The notes below the pieces were generated by a model. That model did no database searches. It was not told the origin of the DNA and was given only the letters and a program-made list of their open reading frames with translations. The translations under genes and the position numbers were made by a program. Shown here in pieces: positions 49,901 through 59,070 of a stretch of 64,000 nucleotides of DNA; position 1 is the first letter of the stretch, and every line of letters starts with the position of its first letter. The stretch comes from Flavobacteriales bacterium (GTDB taxonomy: Bacteria; Bacteroidota; Bacteroidia; Flavobacteriales; Flavobacteriaceae): assembly GCA_018335925.1 (NCBI GenBank), contig JAGXRF010000018.1, positions 1-64,000 on the forward strand. Direction: 5' to 3'.

Positions 49901-50201
49901 CATCATTGGATATTATAAAATTGAAAAGAAAGATAAAGCACGTAAACTATTGGAGCAATTACTAAAAAAATACGACCAAGAAATGGTGTATTTTTCTTCG
50001 ATGCCAGTAGATGAGCAAAAATTGTACGATTTGGAAATTGCTACCAAAGTAAATCGTTACCAAAGTTTATTACAAATTGCTAAAGACCAAAACGATTTAC
50101 CTCATTTTGAAAAGATATATCAAAAATTTCAATCTCACTTCCGAAAATTAGACCAAAGAGTGCGATTGAAAAGATATGGTTTAACGGTTGACTTAGAGTA
50201 A
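46902..50201 (+). CDS. DUF2723 (TMEM260-like) membrane glycosyltransferase
   Basis: About 1099 residues from the ATG at 46902 ([10 protein letters not shown]). The frame also has a GTG at 46839, but the ATG start matches the usual N-terminus. About twelve membrane helices. The DUF2723 signature is [31 protein letters not shown] (acidic pair in the first loop), as in GT-C fold enzymes. A C-terminal soluble part of about 400 residues has TPR-like helices ([11 protein letters not shown]). The family is linked to protein O-mannosylation in animals (TMEM260); in Bacteroidota it is assumed to glycosylate exported proteins. Followed by a polysaccharide deacetylase. Confidence 0.85.
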   Translation: [1099 protein letters not shown]

Positions 50202-50202
50202 A

Positions 50203-50841
50203 ATGAAATTAGTATCTATTCCAAAGATATTTCCGTGGTTATTTCGAAAATATCTTTGGAATGTTTCTACCAATTCCAAAATTATTTATTTAACTTTTGA
50301 TGATGGACCAACTCCAGAAGTAACTTCTTGGGTCTTAAATCAATTAAGCCTTTACCAAGCAAAAGCAACTTTTTTTTGTATTGGAAGTCGTATTCAAGCC
50401 TATCCTGAATTGGTGGTACAATTGTTAGAAGAAGGGCATTTATTGGCAAATCACACCTATGAGCATGTAAATGGTTGGAAAACAATTACAAATGACTATG
50501 TGAATGAAGTGTTGAAAACACAAGATACCATCCAAACTTTTCAAGAAAACAAGACAAAGTATTTCAGACCTCCTTACGGTAAAATTACACCAAAACAAAC
50601 CAATGCATTAATAAAGCAAGGGTATCAAATTGTGATGTGGGATATTCTGACTTATGATTTTAATTCAGAATTTTCTGTCGAAAAAACACTACAAAAAATA
50701 TACAAATACACCCAAAACGGAAGTATAATCGTTTTTCACGACAGCATAAAATGCAAAGGAAAGTTGTATTATTTGCTACCTAAAGTATTACAACATTTTC
50801 AAGAAAAAGGATTCCAATTTCATGCCTTGCCAATAAAATAA
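50203..50841 (+). CDS. Polysaccharide deacetylase (NodB homology domain)
   Basis: 212 residues, carbohydrate esterase family 4. Motif 1 IYLTFDDGPTPEVTSW (catalytic Asp pair), motif 2 LANHTYEHVNGW (HxxxH metal ligands), motif 3 YFRPPYGKITPKQ, and later VMWDILTYDF and IIVFHDSIK. It likely removes N-acetyl groups from peptidoglycan or an envelope polysaccharide. No classical signal peptide, so localisation is open. Starts 1 base after the DUF2723 stop, hence co-transcribed. Confidence 0.93.
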   Translation: MKLVSIPKIFPWLFRKYLWNVSTNSKIIYLTFDDGPTPEVTSWVLNQLSLYQAKATFFCIGSRIQAYPELVVQLLEEGHLLANHTYEHVNGWKTITNDYVNEVLKTQDTIQTFQENKTKYFRPPYGKITPKQTNALIKQGYQIVMWDILTYDFNSEFSVEKTLQKIYKYTQNGSIIVFHDSIKCKGKLYYLLPKVLQHFQEKGFQFHALPIK

Positions 50842-50850
50842 AAAGGATTT

Positions 50851-51147
50851 TTACAATTGCTCCTTCACCAAACTGATTAGGGTGTTGGCATCTAGTTCTC
50901 CAGATTGTCTCCAAACCATTTGGCCATCTTTATAAATCATTAAAGTTGGTAAACCTTTGACTCTTAAGGCTTCTGCCAATTCCTGATTTTTGTCGATATC
51001 AATTTTGATTACTTTGGCTTTGTCTCCCAATGCTGCTGCAACATCTTTAATAATAGGATGCATGGATATCGATTGCTCGTTCCATTCGGTATAAAAGTCA
51101 ATCAACACTGGGACGTGTGAGTTAATTAAATCTCCAAATTTTGACAT
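50851..51147 (-). CDS. Thioredoxin-family protein lacking the CxxC motif
   Basis: 98 residues, full-length thioredoxin fold: VLIDFYTEWNEQSISMHPII, IDIDKNQELAEALRVKGLPTLMIYKDG with the cis-Pro retained. The redox motif WCGPC is replaced by WNEQS, so it has no cysteine at the active site and cannot be a normal reductase. Similar cysteine-free versions are seen in other Flavobacteriia, suggesting a conserved structural or binding role. Converges on the deacetylase gene. Confidence 0.88.
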   Translation of the reverse strand: MSKFGDLINSHVPVLIDFYTEWNEQSISMHPIIKDVAAALGDKAKVIKIDIDKNQELAEALRVKGLPTLMIYKDGQMVWRQSGELDANTLISLVKEQL

Positions 51148-51227
51148 AAATCAGACAAATTTTAGGTAAATGTATACTATTACTTTGGATTAATAGTAAA
51201 TACAAATGTAGAATTTTTTTATAAAAA

Positions 51228-52466
51228 TTACTTTTTTTCTCCTTTTTTTAGTTCGATAACAGTGATTTCAGGCCAAATTCCAACCCTTCCAGGATAGGCA
51301 TGAAATCCAAAACCTCTGTTTACGTATAAGTATTTTTCTTGAAACTCGTACAATCCTGCCCATTGCTTGTACACATACTGTACCGGACTCCATTGTAAAA
51401 TACCTGTAATTTCAATCCCAAATTGCATGCCATGTGTGTGTCCGGAAAGGGTTAAGTGGTAATGGTTGGGATGGTTTTTAACTTCGTATTCCCAATGACT
51501 GGGGTCGTGACTTAGTAAAATTTTAAAATCAGTTTGATTTACTTTGGTAGAAGCAAGTTTTAAATCTCCAGCTTTTTTAAAATTGTGTCCCCAATTTTCT
51601 ACTCCAATAATTTGAATCGATTCGTAGTCTTTTGTAATAGAAGCAGAAGCATTATTCAAAAGTTGAAAACCAATCTGTTGATGTAATTTTTGGATATTTT
51701 CAAAATTTTCTTCTTTAGCTTGTTGGTTTCCTTTCCAATCTAAATATTCTCCGTAATCGTGATTTCCAAGTACAGAAAATTTTCCAAAAGTAGGTTCTTT
51801 TATTTTCTGAAAAGTTCCAATCCATGGTTCCATTTCTTTGGCCAAAGAATTTACTATGTCTCCGGTAAATAAAATTAAATCTGCATTTTGTTGGTTGATC
51901 AAATCAATAGCTTTTTCAATTTTTTCAGGGTTGTCAAAACTTCCGGAGTGAATATCGGATATATGCACAATTTTAGTCCCATCAAAAGAAGCAGGTAAAT
52001 CTTTGTAATACAAAGTTTCGTGGTATACTTTAAAATTGTATTTCCCTTTTGCCATTCCGTATAATAAAGAAACAAACGGGATCAAAGCCAAAAACAAAGC
52101 AATTTGGCTAACTACCATTCTCCGGTTAGGTAAAAAAGAAGTGGAGTTGGTTTGCCATTTCATGCCATACCTTAAGACGCCTTCTAACAATCGAAATATA
52201 TCTTCAGAAAACATCAAAACACCTAAAATCATTTTAGGGACATAAAACAACAAAAATACTCCCATGGTAAACATGGTTTGGTCGGTTTGTCCGATGCTTC
52301 GGTCAAATTTGCTAAAAGAATATACCAAGAAAGCTAACAAAACAATGCTTATGGTGATGTAGGAGTAATGCACCCATTTGAGTTTTGATAAGGTTTTGAT
52401 GGTTTGAAAGCTATACAGCTCTACTAAAAACACAAAACCCAAGAAAAATAAAAGTCTGAATACCAC
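51228..52466 (-). CDS. Membrane metallophosphoesterase
   Basis: 412 residues. About four N-terminal membrane helices, then a calcineurin-like phosphoesterase domain from about 155 with all metal motifs: VHISDIHSG, FTGDIVN, VLGNHDYGEY, LLSHDPSHW and LSGHTHGMQFG. It resembles YkuE/YaeI-type enzymes, some of which hydrolyse UDP-diacylglucosamine or other phosphoesters at the membrane. Substrate unknown. The start is a GTG at 52466; no ATG fits. Transcribed away from the large secreted-protein gene. Confidence 0.88.
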   Translation of the reverse strand: MVFRLLFFLGFVFLVELYSFQTIKTLSKLKWVHYSYITISIVLLAFLVYSFSKFDRSIGQTDQTMFTMGVFLLFYVPKMILGVLMFSEDIFRLLEGVLRYGMKWQTNSTSFLPNRRMVVSQIALFLALIPFVSLLYGMAKGKYNFKVYHETLYYKDLPASFDGTKIVHISDIHSGSFDNPEKIEKAIDLINQQNADLILFTGDIVNSLAKEMEPWIGTFQKIKEPTFGKFSVLGNHDYGEYLDWKGNQQAKEENFENIQKLHQQIGFQLLNNASASITKDYESIQIIGVENWGHNFKKAGDLKLASTKVNQTDFKILLSHDPSHWEYEVKNHPNHYHLTLSGHTHGMQFGIEITGILQWSPVQYVYKQWAGLYEFQEKYLYVNRGFGFHAYPGRVGIWPEITVIELKKGEKK

Positions 52467-52664
52467 TTTTTTTGTGGCAAAGTAAAGCCAAAAAGCAAAA
52501 GACAGGAAATTGTTTTCATAAAATTAACGAAAGAAAATGAACGAGGGACTTTAAAAAGAAATCGAAGCAATTCATGAAGTAAAAGAGGTGTTTAATGAAA
52601 TGTTAAAAAATCAACAAACTAAATGATTCAATTTTGTTTTTGAAATCACATTTTACATACACAT

Positions 52665-55600
52665 ATGAAAACAAAATTATTTTTTCTTTTAGCTTTAGTT
52701 TTTCAAACTTGTTTTGCACAAGTTTCTAATGCTAATTTGGTTGCCTATTATTCTTTTAATAATACCTTGTCAAATGGTATGTCAGGAGGGAATGCGTATG
52801 ATTTATCCTTATTTGGAACAGGCACAAATCCTGCATATCTATCTTCAGGTGGTGTAACAGGCGGTTCTATTAATAATTCAGGCTGTTATGAATTCAATAC
52901 AACCATCACTTTTGAAAACTCCCAAATTTATAATCTAATAAATACCAATTCAAATCAAAGCTTATCGGTAAGTTATTGGGCATATAATAACCAAGCACAA
53001 TCAACAAGTTCCTTAAGAACCCATTTTGAATTTGGTGGATCCATGTTTGCTAGAGGAGGCTTGGCATGGGGAATCAGTACACAAAACGGAGGGTTTAATA
53101 CTACAAGTGCAGCAAATATTTCGCATACTACAGGAGTTTGGAATCATATTGCATTGGTTTTTGATGCAAGTGTAAAACAATTGCGAATGTATGTAAATGG
53201 TAATGCAGCATCTGTAGTTAGTACAACAAACAATAGTATTTTTACTTATAATACCAAGTTTGTGATTGGTGGAGGAACCGATGCAAATGGCAATAATTCA
53301 TTAACAAAAGCATTTGCAGGAAGAATAGATGAAATGTATGTTTTTCATAGAGCATTATTACCACATGAAATAATTTCACTTAGCAATAAAGAAGTTCCGA
53401 CTACTAATTCATGTCCTACTGGAAATTATACTGCAAATTCTCAAGCTTTGGTAGATTTACTTGCTGGTTGTACAACAATAAATGGAAACTTAACAATCTC
53501 CGGAAGTGGAGTCAACAACTTAGCATCTCTATCAAGCTTAACCACCATCAATGGAAATTTGATGATTAGCGGAACACCTAATTTAACAAATTTAAATGGG
53601 TTGAGTAACTTGACTTCTATAAATGGAGCATTGGTTATTATAAATACTGGATTAACAAACCTAAACGGTATTTCAAATTTATCTACTGTTTCTGGCATTT
53701 CTATTAATCAATCCAATGCATTAACAAGTATAAGTGGTTTAAGCAATATTTCTGGAAGTTTAAGCGGAGATGTTATTTTTTATCAAAACAATAATTTAAC
53801 TAATCTAGATGGATTGCAAAATATCACACAAGCTAGATCATTAAATATTTCTGAAAATGCAAACTTACAAAGCATTACAAGTCTAACTGGTTTAACCACT
53901 CTAACCCACAACATTAGTAATACGCTTCAGTTAATTCAAAATAACAACCTAACCACTTTAAATGGTTTACAAAACTTAACCACATTTACCAATAATGGAG
54001 GAATAAGGTTAAATAACAACCTAAATCTTACCAATATTCAGGCTTTAGCAAATATTAATAATTTAGCTTATCTTGAAATTTTAGACAATTCTAATTTAAG
54101 TAATTGTGCTATTTCTTCGGTTTGTGGTTTATTGAATTCCAATTTTAATAATGCTTTTATTTCTGGAAATAGTACCAACTGTAGTTCAAAAACAGTGGTT
54201 CAAAATATTTGTAATACTCCAACTTGTCCAACGGGTAATGTTACTTTGTTAACCCAAGCAGAAGTAGATGCTTTTGTGGCCCAATACCCAAATTGTACCC
54301 AAATAAATGGAAGTTTAACTATTAGTAGTATTAACATCAGTAACCTAAGTGGTTTAAGCGGAATAACCTCTGTAGTAGGAGATTTAAATATTGGAGCTTT
54401 ATTGATTACTACGAATGTTTCTGGTTTACAAAATATAACTTCTGTTGGAGGTAACTTAAATCTTACATCCAATACCCAAGGAGCAATCATCAATAATGTA
54501 AATTTTTTATCAGGATTAACTACCATTGGTGGACTAAATATAAGTTATACCACTATGTCTGATATTTCTGGACTATCCAATGTTACAACTATAACTTCAA
54601 GTGGTTTACAAATTACAAATTGTGGTTTATTAGCATCTTTAAATGGACTTCAAAATATTACTTCAATTAACGGAAACATTAGTATTTCTAATAATTCATT
54701 ATTAGTAGATCTAACTGGTTTAACTGGCTTAACCACATTAAACAATAATTCATCTGGTTCGTTGGGGAATATTTTTATCAATCAAAATAATAGTTTAACA
54801 AGTTTAAACGGATTACAAAATTTAACTTCTCTTACTAAGAATAACCTTCCAAATACAAAAACAGGTTTTACAATTAGTAACTGTAATAACTTAACGGATA
54901 TTAGTGCCCTTGGCAACATTAATAATGCAGTGGTTGAGTATATAGTAATTTCAAATAATACAAATTTAAGTAGCTGTGCTATCAATACGGTTTGTAATAA
55001 ATTAGCTGTAGACTCTAGTTGGGTTACAATTTCTGGAAATGCTACAGGTTGTGAATCAATTGCTGTTGTTCAAGCCGCATGTCCTAGTTTATGTCCTTCG
55101 GGTGATGTAACATTAATTAGTCAAGCAGAAGTTGATGCCTTTGTAGCACAATATCCGAATTGTACTCAAATAAATGGAAACTTAAACATTGGCCCAATCT
55201 CGGGAGGAAGTTCAAATATTACAAACCTATCTGGATTGTCAAGCTTGACGCAAGTAAGTGGTGAATTAGCAATTAGATATAATCAAAACTTAACTAATCT
55301 ATCTGGTTTAAATAACATTACCTCTATTGGAACAATATTAAGATTAGAATTTAACCAAGCATTGTTAAACTTAGATGGTTTGTCAGGGCTTACAAATATT
55401 GGACAAAGTATTTACATAGGTCTCAATTTTGTGCTTCAAAACTTAAATGGTTTGGCAGGAATAACTCAATTACCTAATGGTTATTTGTACATAAATAATA
55501 ATCCACAATTAACTTCATTACAAGGCTTACATAATATTACTACCATAGGTGAAAGTATGTGGATTTCCGCTAGTAATGGATTAACTAATCTTAATGGGTT

Positions 55601-57473
55601 GAGTGGTTTAACAACATTTAACAACAATTCTTCTGAATTTATTTACATCATGAATAATCAAAACTTGATTAGTTTGTCAGGACTTCAAAACGTAACAAGT
55701 TTTGGTAACAGAAGTATTTCCATTCAAAACAACGCTGCATTAACTGATATCTCTGCAATAAATTCTATTGTTTCTGGAACAATAGGAAGTTTGGGAATAT
55801 CAAATCATCCTAATTTATCTGTGTGCAATGTTCCTTGGCTTTGTAATTACATTAGTAACCCATCAGTTACAGCTAATATTATTAATAATGCAACTGGATG
55901 TGAAACTCGTACTGTTGTTGAAACTGCATGTAACCCATGTCCTTCAGGTAATGTTACGTTAACTACTCAAGCTGAAGTAGATGCTTTTGTAGCTCAATAT
56001 CCGAATTGTACTCAAATTGATGGTAATTTAACCATATCTGGAGGAACTGTTAACAATCTTAGTGGTTTAAATAATATAACAACTATCAACGGGGGATTAA
56101 GCATTAGTGGAACTAACATTACTGTTGCAAACATTTTTAATAATTTAACCAATATTACGGGTTTACTTAATGTTCAGAATAATCCGACTATGACCAATAT
56201 TTCAGGTTTTAATGCACTGGTAAGTACCCCAAATACCATTCAAATTAATAACAACCTATCGTTGACTCAAGTTTCAGGTTTTAATGCATTAACTACGGTT
56301 GGACTTAACTTAAATATCATTGGTGCAGTTGCCAATCCATTGCCACTTGCTAATATTTCAGGTTTTTCAAATGTGCAAAGCGTAGGGTATTTATTGGTAA
56401 GAAATACTGCATTAACTAACTTATCTCAGTTATCTAGTTTACAGGCTATTAATTTTGGTTTGTCTATAGATAATAATCCATTATTAACCTCCATTGCAGC
56501 ATTGGGTAATTGCACCAATGCCATGAATGGAAATGCCACCTATCCTTTCAGAATATTTAATAACCAATTATTGCAATCCTTAAATGGTATTAATTTTTCA
56601 AGTGTAACCAATACCATTGACGTGCAAATTGAAAATCTAAACTTGGTTGAAAACATCAACCAGCTAACTTGCTTGCAAGGCAGTTTTCCAACGGTACAGA
56701 TAAGAATTATGCCTCAATTACAAAATCTTAATGGATTAGCAAATATCTCAGGAATAGGGTCGCTAATTTTGTTAAATCTTCCGCTTGTAACAACTTTGCC
56801 AAATTGGAATTTAACACAATTACAAAGCATGAGTATTTCTACCATGCCTGCTTTAACTTCTATTGCAACTTTGTCAGGAGTAACTAGTATGGGCAATAAT
56901 GCAGTATCAAATTCAATTGTAATAACCGGAAATCAACAATTGACTAATTTGACTGGCTTACAAAATGTTACGAGTTTAAACAATAAATCTATTTTTCTTA
57001 ACTCTAATGCCAACTTAACTGATATATCAGCATTAAACGGATTGGCAGCAAGTACATTATCTGGTTTAACTATTACAGGTAATTCAAATTTAGCCACTTG
57101 TGAAGTTGAATGGGTTTGTAATCGAATTACTCTTAACACCACAAACGTTTCTATTTCAAATAATGCTACAGGTTGTGAGTCAGTTACAGCAGTCTCTAAT
57201 GCTTGTGATGCATTGGGATCTGATGATTTTACAACTGAGTACAATGTAAAAGTTTATCCTAATCCGTTTAATGATCAATTGCAATTGCAATTTCATCAAT
57301 CTATCGAAGGTATATTAACCTTGTTAGATGTAACAGGAAAAGTATATTTAACTCAAAAGATAAATGGAAATCAACATACCATAAATAATTTAGGTCATTT
57401 GGCCAAAGGAATTTATGTGGTTCAGTTGCAAACCAAAAAAGGAGAAACTTTTATACAAAAGTTAGTTAAATAG
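52665..57473 (+). CDS. Large secreted protein: LamG-like domain, four repeated leucine-rich modules, T9SS sorting domain
   Basis: 1602 residues. A signal peptide (ends ...FAQ, about 19) is followed by a LamG/concanavalin-like domain (about 22-235: LVAYYSFNNTLSNG, WNHIALVFDASVKQLRMYVNG). Four modules of about 270-290 residues, starting at 250, 521, 810 and 1092, each open with CPTG/CPSG and a conserved QAEVDAFVAQYPNCTQINGN segment (the first is divergent). They continue with LNGLSNLTSI-type leucine-rich, receptor-L-domain-like repeats and close with ATGCES. The C-terminal 77 residues are a type A T9SS sorting domain (VKVYPNPFNDQLQLQF ... KGIYVVQLQTKKG). Probably a cell-surface or released adhesin. 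Confidence 0.9.
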   Translation: MKTKLFFLLALVFQTCFAQVSNANLVAYYSFNNTLSNGMSGGNAYDLSLFGTGTNPAYLSSGGVTGGSINNSGCYEFNTTITFENSQIYNLINTNSNQSLSVSYWAYNNQAQSTSSLRTHFEFGGSMFARGGLAWGISTQNGGFNTTSAANISHTTGVWNHIALVFDASVKQLRMYVNGNAASVVSTTNNSIFTYNTKFVIGGGTDANGNNSLTKAFAGRIDEMYVFHRALLPHEIISLSNKEVPTTNSCPTGNYTANSQALVDLLAGCTTINGNLTISGSGVNNLASLSSLTTINGNLMISGTPNLTNLNGLSNLTSINGALVIINTGLTNLNGISNLSTVSGISINQSNALTSISGLSNISGSLSGDVIFYQNNNLTNLDGLQNITQARSLNISENANLQSITSLTGLTTLTHNISNTLQLIQNNNLTTLNGLQNLTTFTNNGGIRLNNNLNLTNIQALANINNLAYLEILDNSNLSNCAISSVCGLLNSNFNNAFISGNSTNCSSKTVVQNICNTPTCPTGNVTLLTQAEVDAFVAQYPNCTQINGSLTISSINISNLSGLSGITSVVGDLNIGALLITTNVSGLQNITSVGGNLNLTSNTQGAIINNVNFLSGLTTIGGLNISYTTMSDISGLSNVTTITSSGLQITNCGLLASLNGLQNITSINGNISISNNSLLVDLTGLTGLTTLNNNSSGSLGNIFINQNNSLTSLNGLQNLTSLTKNNLPNTKTGFTISNCNNLTDISALGNINNAVVEYIVISNNTNLSSCAINTVCNKLAVDSSWVTISGNATGCESIAVVQAACPSLCPSGDVTLISQAEVDAFVAQYPNCTQINGNLNIGPISGGSSNITNLSGLSSLTQVSGELAIRYNQNLTNLSGLNNITSIGTILRLEFNQALLNLDGLSGLTNIGQSIYIGLNFVLQNLNGLAGITQLPNGYLYINNNPQLTSLQGLHNITTIGESMWISASNGLTNLNGLSGLTTFNNNSSEFIYIMNNQNLISLSGLQNVTSFGNRSISIQNNAALTDISAINSIVSGTIGSLGISNHPNLSVCNVPWLCNYISNPSVTANIINNATGCETRTVVETACNPCPSGNVTLTTQAEVDAFVAQYPNCTQIDGNLTISGGTVNNLSGLNNITTINGGLSISGTNITVANIFNNLTNITGLLNVQNNPTMTNISGFNALVSTPNTIQINNNLSLTQVSGFNALTTVGLNLNIIGAVANPLPLANISGFSNVQSVGYLLVRNTALTNLSQLSSLQAINFGLSIDNNPLLTSIAALGNCTNAMNGNATYPFRIFNNQLLQSLNGINFSSVTNTIDVQIENLNLVENINQLTCLQGSFPTVQIRIMPQLQNLNGLANISGIGSLILLNLPLVTTLPNWNLTQLQSMSISTMPALTSIATLSGVTSMGNNAVSNSIVITGNQQLTNLTGLQNVTSLNNKSIFLNSNANLTDISALNGLAASTLSGLTITGNSNLATCEVEWVCNRITLNTTNVSISNNATGCESVTAVSNACDALGSDDFTTEYNVKVYPNPFNDQLQLQFHQSIEGILTLLDVTGKVYLTQKINGNQHTINNLGHLAKGIYVVQLQTKKGETFIQKLVK

Positions 57474-57490
57474 TAGTAGTAGTTTTTCTT

Positions 57491-57525
57491 AAAATTTCCC
57501 TCTCCACGTTTGAGAGGGGAATTTT
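57491..57525. terminator. Hairpin downstream of the large secreted protein
   Basis: 14-bp stem (57491-57504 with 57512-57525), a 7-base loop, A run left and T run right. Confidence 0.8.
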
Positions 57526-57541
57526 ATAATCCTTCATCCTT

Positions 57542-57937
57542 ATGAATAAAGGCATCTTTCTTGTCATTTTCTTTTTTGCTATTTCTTGTAAAAGAGAGGT
57601 GACTTATGTTACTGCAAATACACCTAATTACCAACAAGAATGGGAGCAGTTTAAGAATTCTGTTCTTGAAAATAAACCAATAGTTTGGGATACCATTATT
57701 CAAATTGAAGGAATGAACGCTTCCGATTATATACCCATGTTGGTGAATGACGATGCCAAAAATGCATGGAAAAACACCACCTACCAAAACATGATAGAAA
57801 TTGACTTTTTTGGCAAGCCAGTAAAAGTATTTCAATACCAACAAAACTTAGAGGACGGTTCTGTGGAGAACCAACATTTTTATTTTTCCGAAACTCCACG
57901 TGGTTTAAAAATGGTGGGATATTTATTAAAAGAATAA
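57542..57937 (+). CDS. Small lipoprotein of unknown function
   Basis: 131 residues. Signal peptide with lipobox FAISC (Cys at about 16), then a soluble domain with no recognised family (NYQQEWEQFKNSVLENKPIVWDT, NFDE-like acidic stretches, FYFSETPRGLKMVGYLLKE). The next gene starts 20 bases downstream and is also exported, so the pair probably form an operon. No function is offered. Confidence 0.7.
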   Translation: MNKGIFLVIFFFAISCKREVTYVTANTPNYQQEWEQFKNSVLENKPIVWDTIIQIEGMNASDYIPMLVNDDAKNAWKNTTYQNMIEIDFFGKPVKVFQYQQNLEDGSVENQHFYFSETPRGLKMVGYLLKE

Positions 57938-57957
57938 CCAATTTAAAAACAAATAAC

Positions 57958-59070
57958 ATGAAAAAAAATCTTGCAACTACTATTGTATTGGTGTTACTTT
58001 TAGCAGTAGCACCCCAGGCAAATGCCCAATTATTAAAAAAATTAAAAGAAGCTGCTACAGGAAACACAACATCTACTTCTAGTTCTTCAATTCCCGGTAA
58101 AGGATCCTCAAAAATGATAGGAGAATCTGAAATAAACAATGAATTTTCAGAGGATGAATTTGGCTTGAATGGCATTTATTATGCACAAACAGATAGAGGT
58201 ATTAGCAAGAATAAATTTGAATTTATTTTATGTAAAGACAAAAGCAAAGCTAAAGGAGCTGAAAACATGCCAGGATGTATTTCATTTAAATACGAAATTC
58301 CTGAAACCAATACTACCATTTGGAGAAGTACAATACACAATGAAGATTATGCCTTTGCTGAAAGTTTATTAAGAATCAAAAAATTATATTTTGGAGGTTA
58401 TAGTGGTATGTATGGAGATTTGTTAGAAATAGAGCCGGGAGTTATTTTTATGAGTCCTTCAAATTATAAAGGTGTAATTACGGGTAAAGAACCAAGCTTC
58501 AAAAAAGATGATTTTGGTTGGAAATATTATGTAGAATATGGAACTTTTTATGTAAAAAACAAAGAAGATTTAAAAAAATGGGTTTATTCTGATCAAGTAG
58601 TTGAAAAAGTGAAAGCTGCCATGACCGAACTAAGCGAAAGCATCAGTAGTATTTATTCTGAGGTTGAAGGAAAAAGAAATGCCAACAACGAAATGCCATC
58701 TATGGGGAAATTGAATTCAAAATTTATCCAAGATAGAGCATTAAAAACCTACAAAGAGAAATACGATCCAATCAACAAAGGATGGACAACTGATTATATG
58801 TATGTACATGGCAATGAGTGGGTAAATAAAAAGAAATATTTACCAAATGGTCAATTGGTTGAATCTCACAGAGAATTACATGTTGTCATTGTTAGAAAAA
58901 ATCCACAAGGGCAATGCAAAGCGGATTTGATGTACTATGTAGAAATTTTTGAAAACGGAAAGTATAATCCAGAAGGAAAGGTAACCGGACCAGTTTCTTA
59001 CATTGGAATGCCAGGTGGTTATTTACCTTGCGAAAAAGCAGCTGCATTTAAAAGCAAGTTGGCTAAGTAA
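57958..59070 (+). CDS. Exported protein of unknown function
   Basis: 370 residues with a clear signal peptide (LLAVAPQANAQ, cleavage near 24), then a Ser/Thr-rich linker and a basic, Lys-rich globular region with scattered aromatic residues (GWKYYVEYGTFYVKN, KGWTTDYMYVHGNEW). Cys residues at several places (FILCKDK, MPGCISF, GQCKAD, LPCEKAA) could form disulfides. No family recognised. Likely co-transcribed with the small lipoprotein gene. Confidence 0.75.
   Translation: MKKNLATTIVLVLLLAVAPQANAQLLKKLKEAATGNTTSTSSSSIPGKGSSKMIGESEINNEFSEDEFGLNGIYYAQTDRGISKNKFEFILCKDKSKAKGAENMPGCISFKYEIPETNTTIWRSTIHNEDYAFAESLLRIKKLYFGGYSGMYGDLLEIEPGVIFMSPSNYKGVITGKEPSFKKDDFGWKYYVEYGTFYVKNKEDLKKWVYSDQVVEKVKAAMTELSESISSIYSEVEGKRNANNEMPSMGKLNSKFIQDRALKTYKEKYDPINKGWTTDYMYVHGNEWVNKKKYLPNGQLVESHRELHVVIVRKNPQGQCKADLMYYVEIFENGKYNPEGKVTGPVSYIGMPGGYLPCEKAAAFKSKLAK

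Noticed and set aside
54257..56040. Repeated DNA segments resembling a CRISPR or tandem repeat
   Set aside because: The repeats are about 850 bases apart, in frame, and explained by protein modules of the secreted protein.
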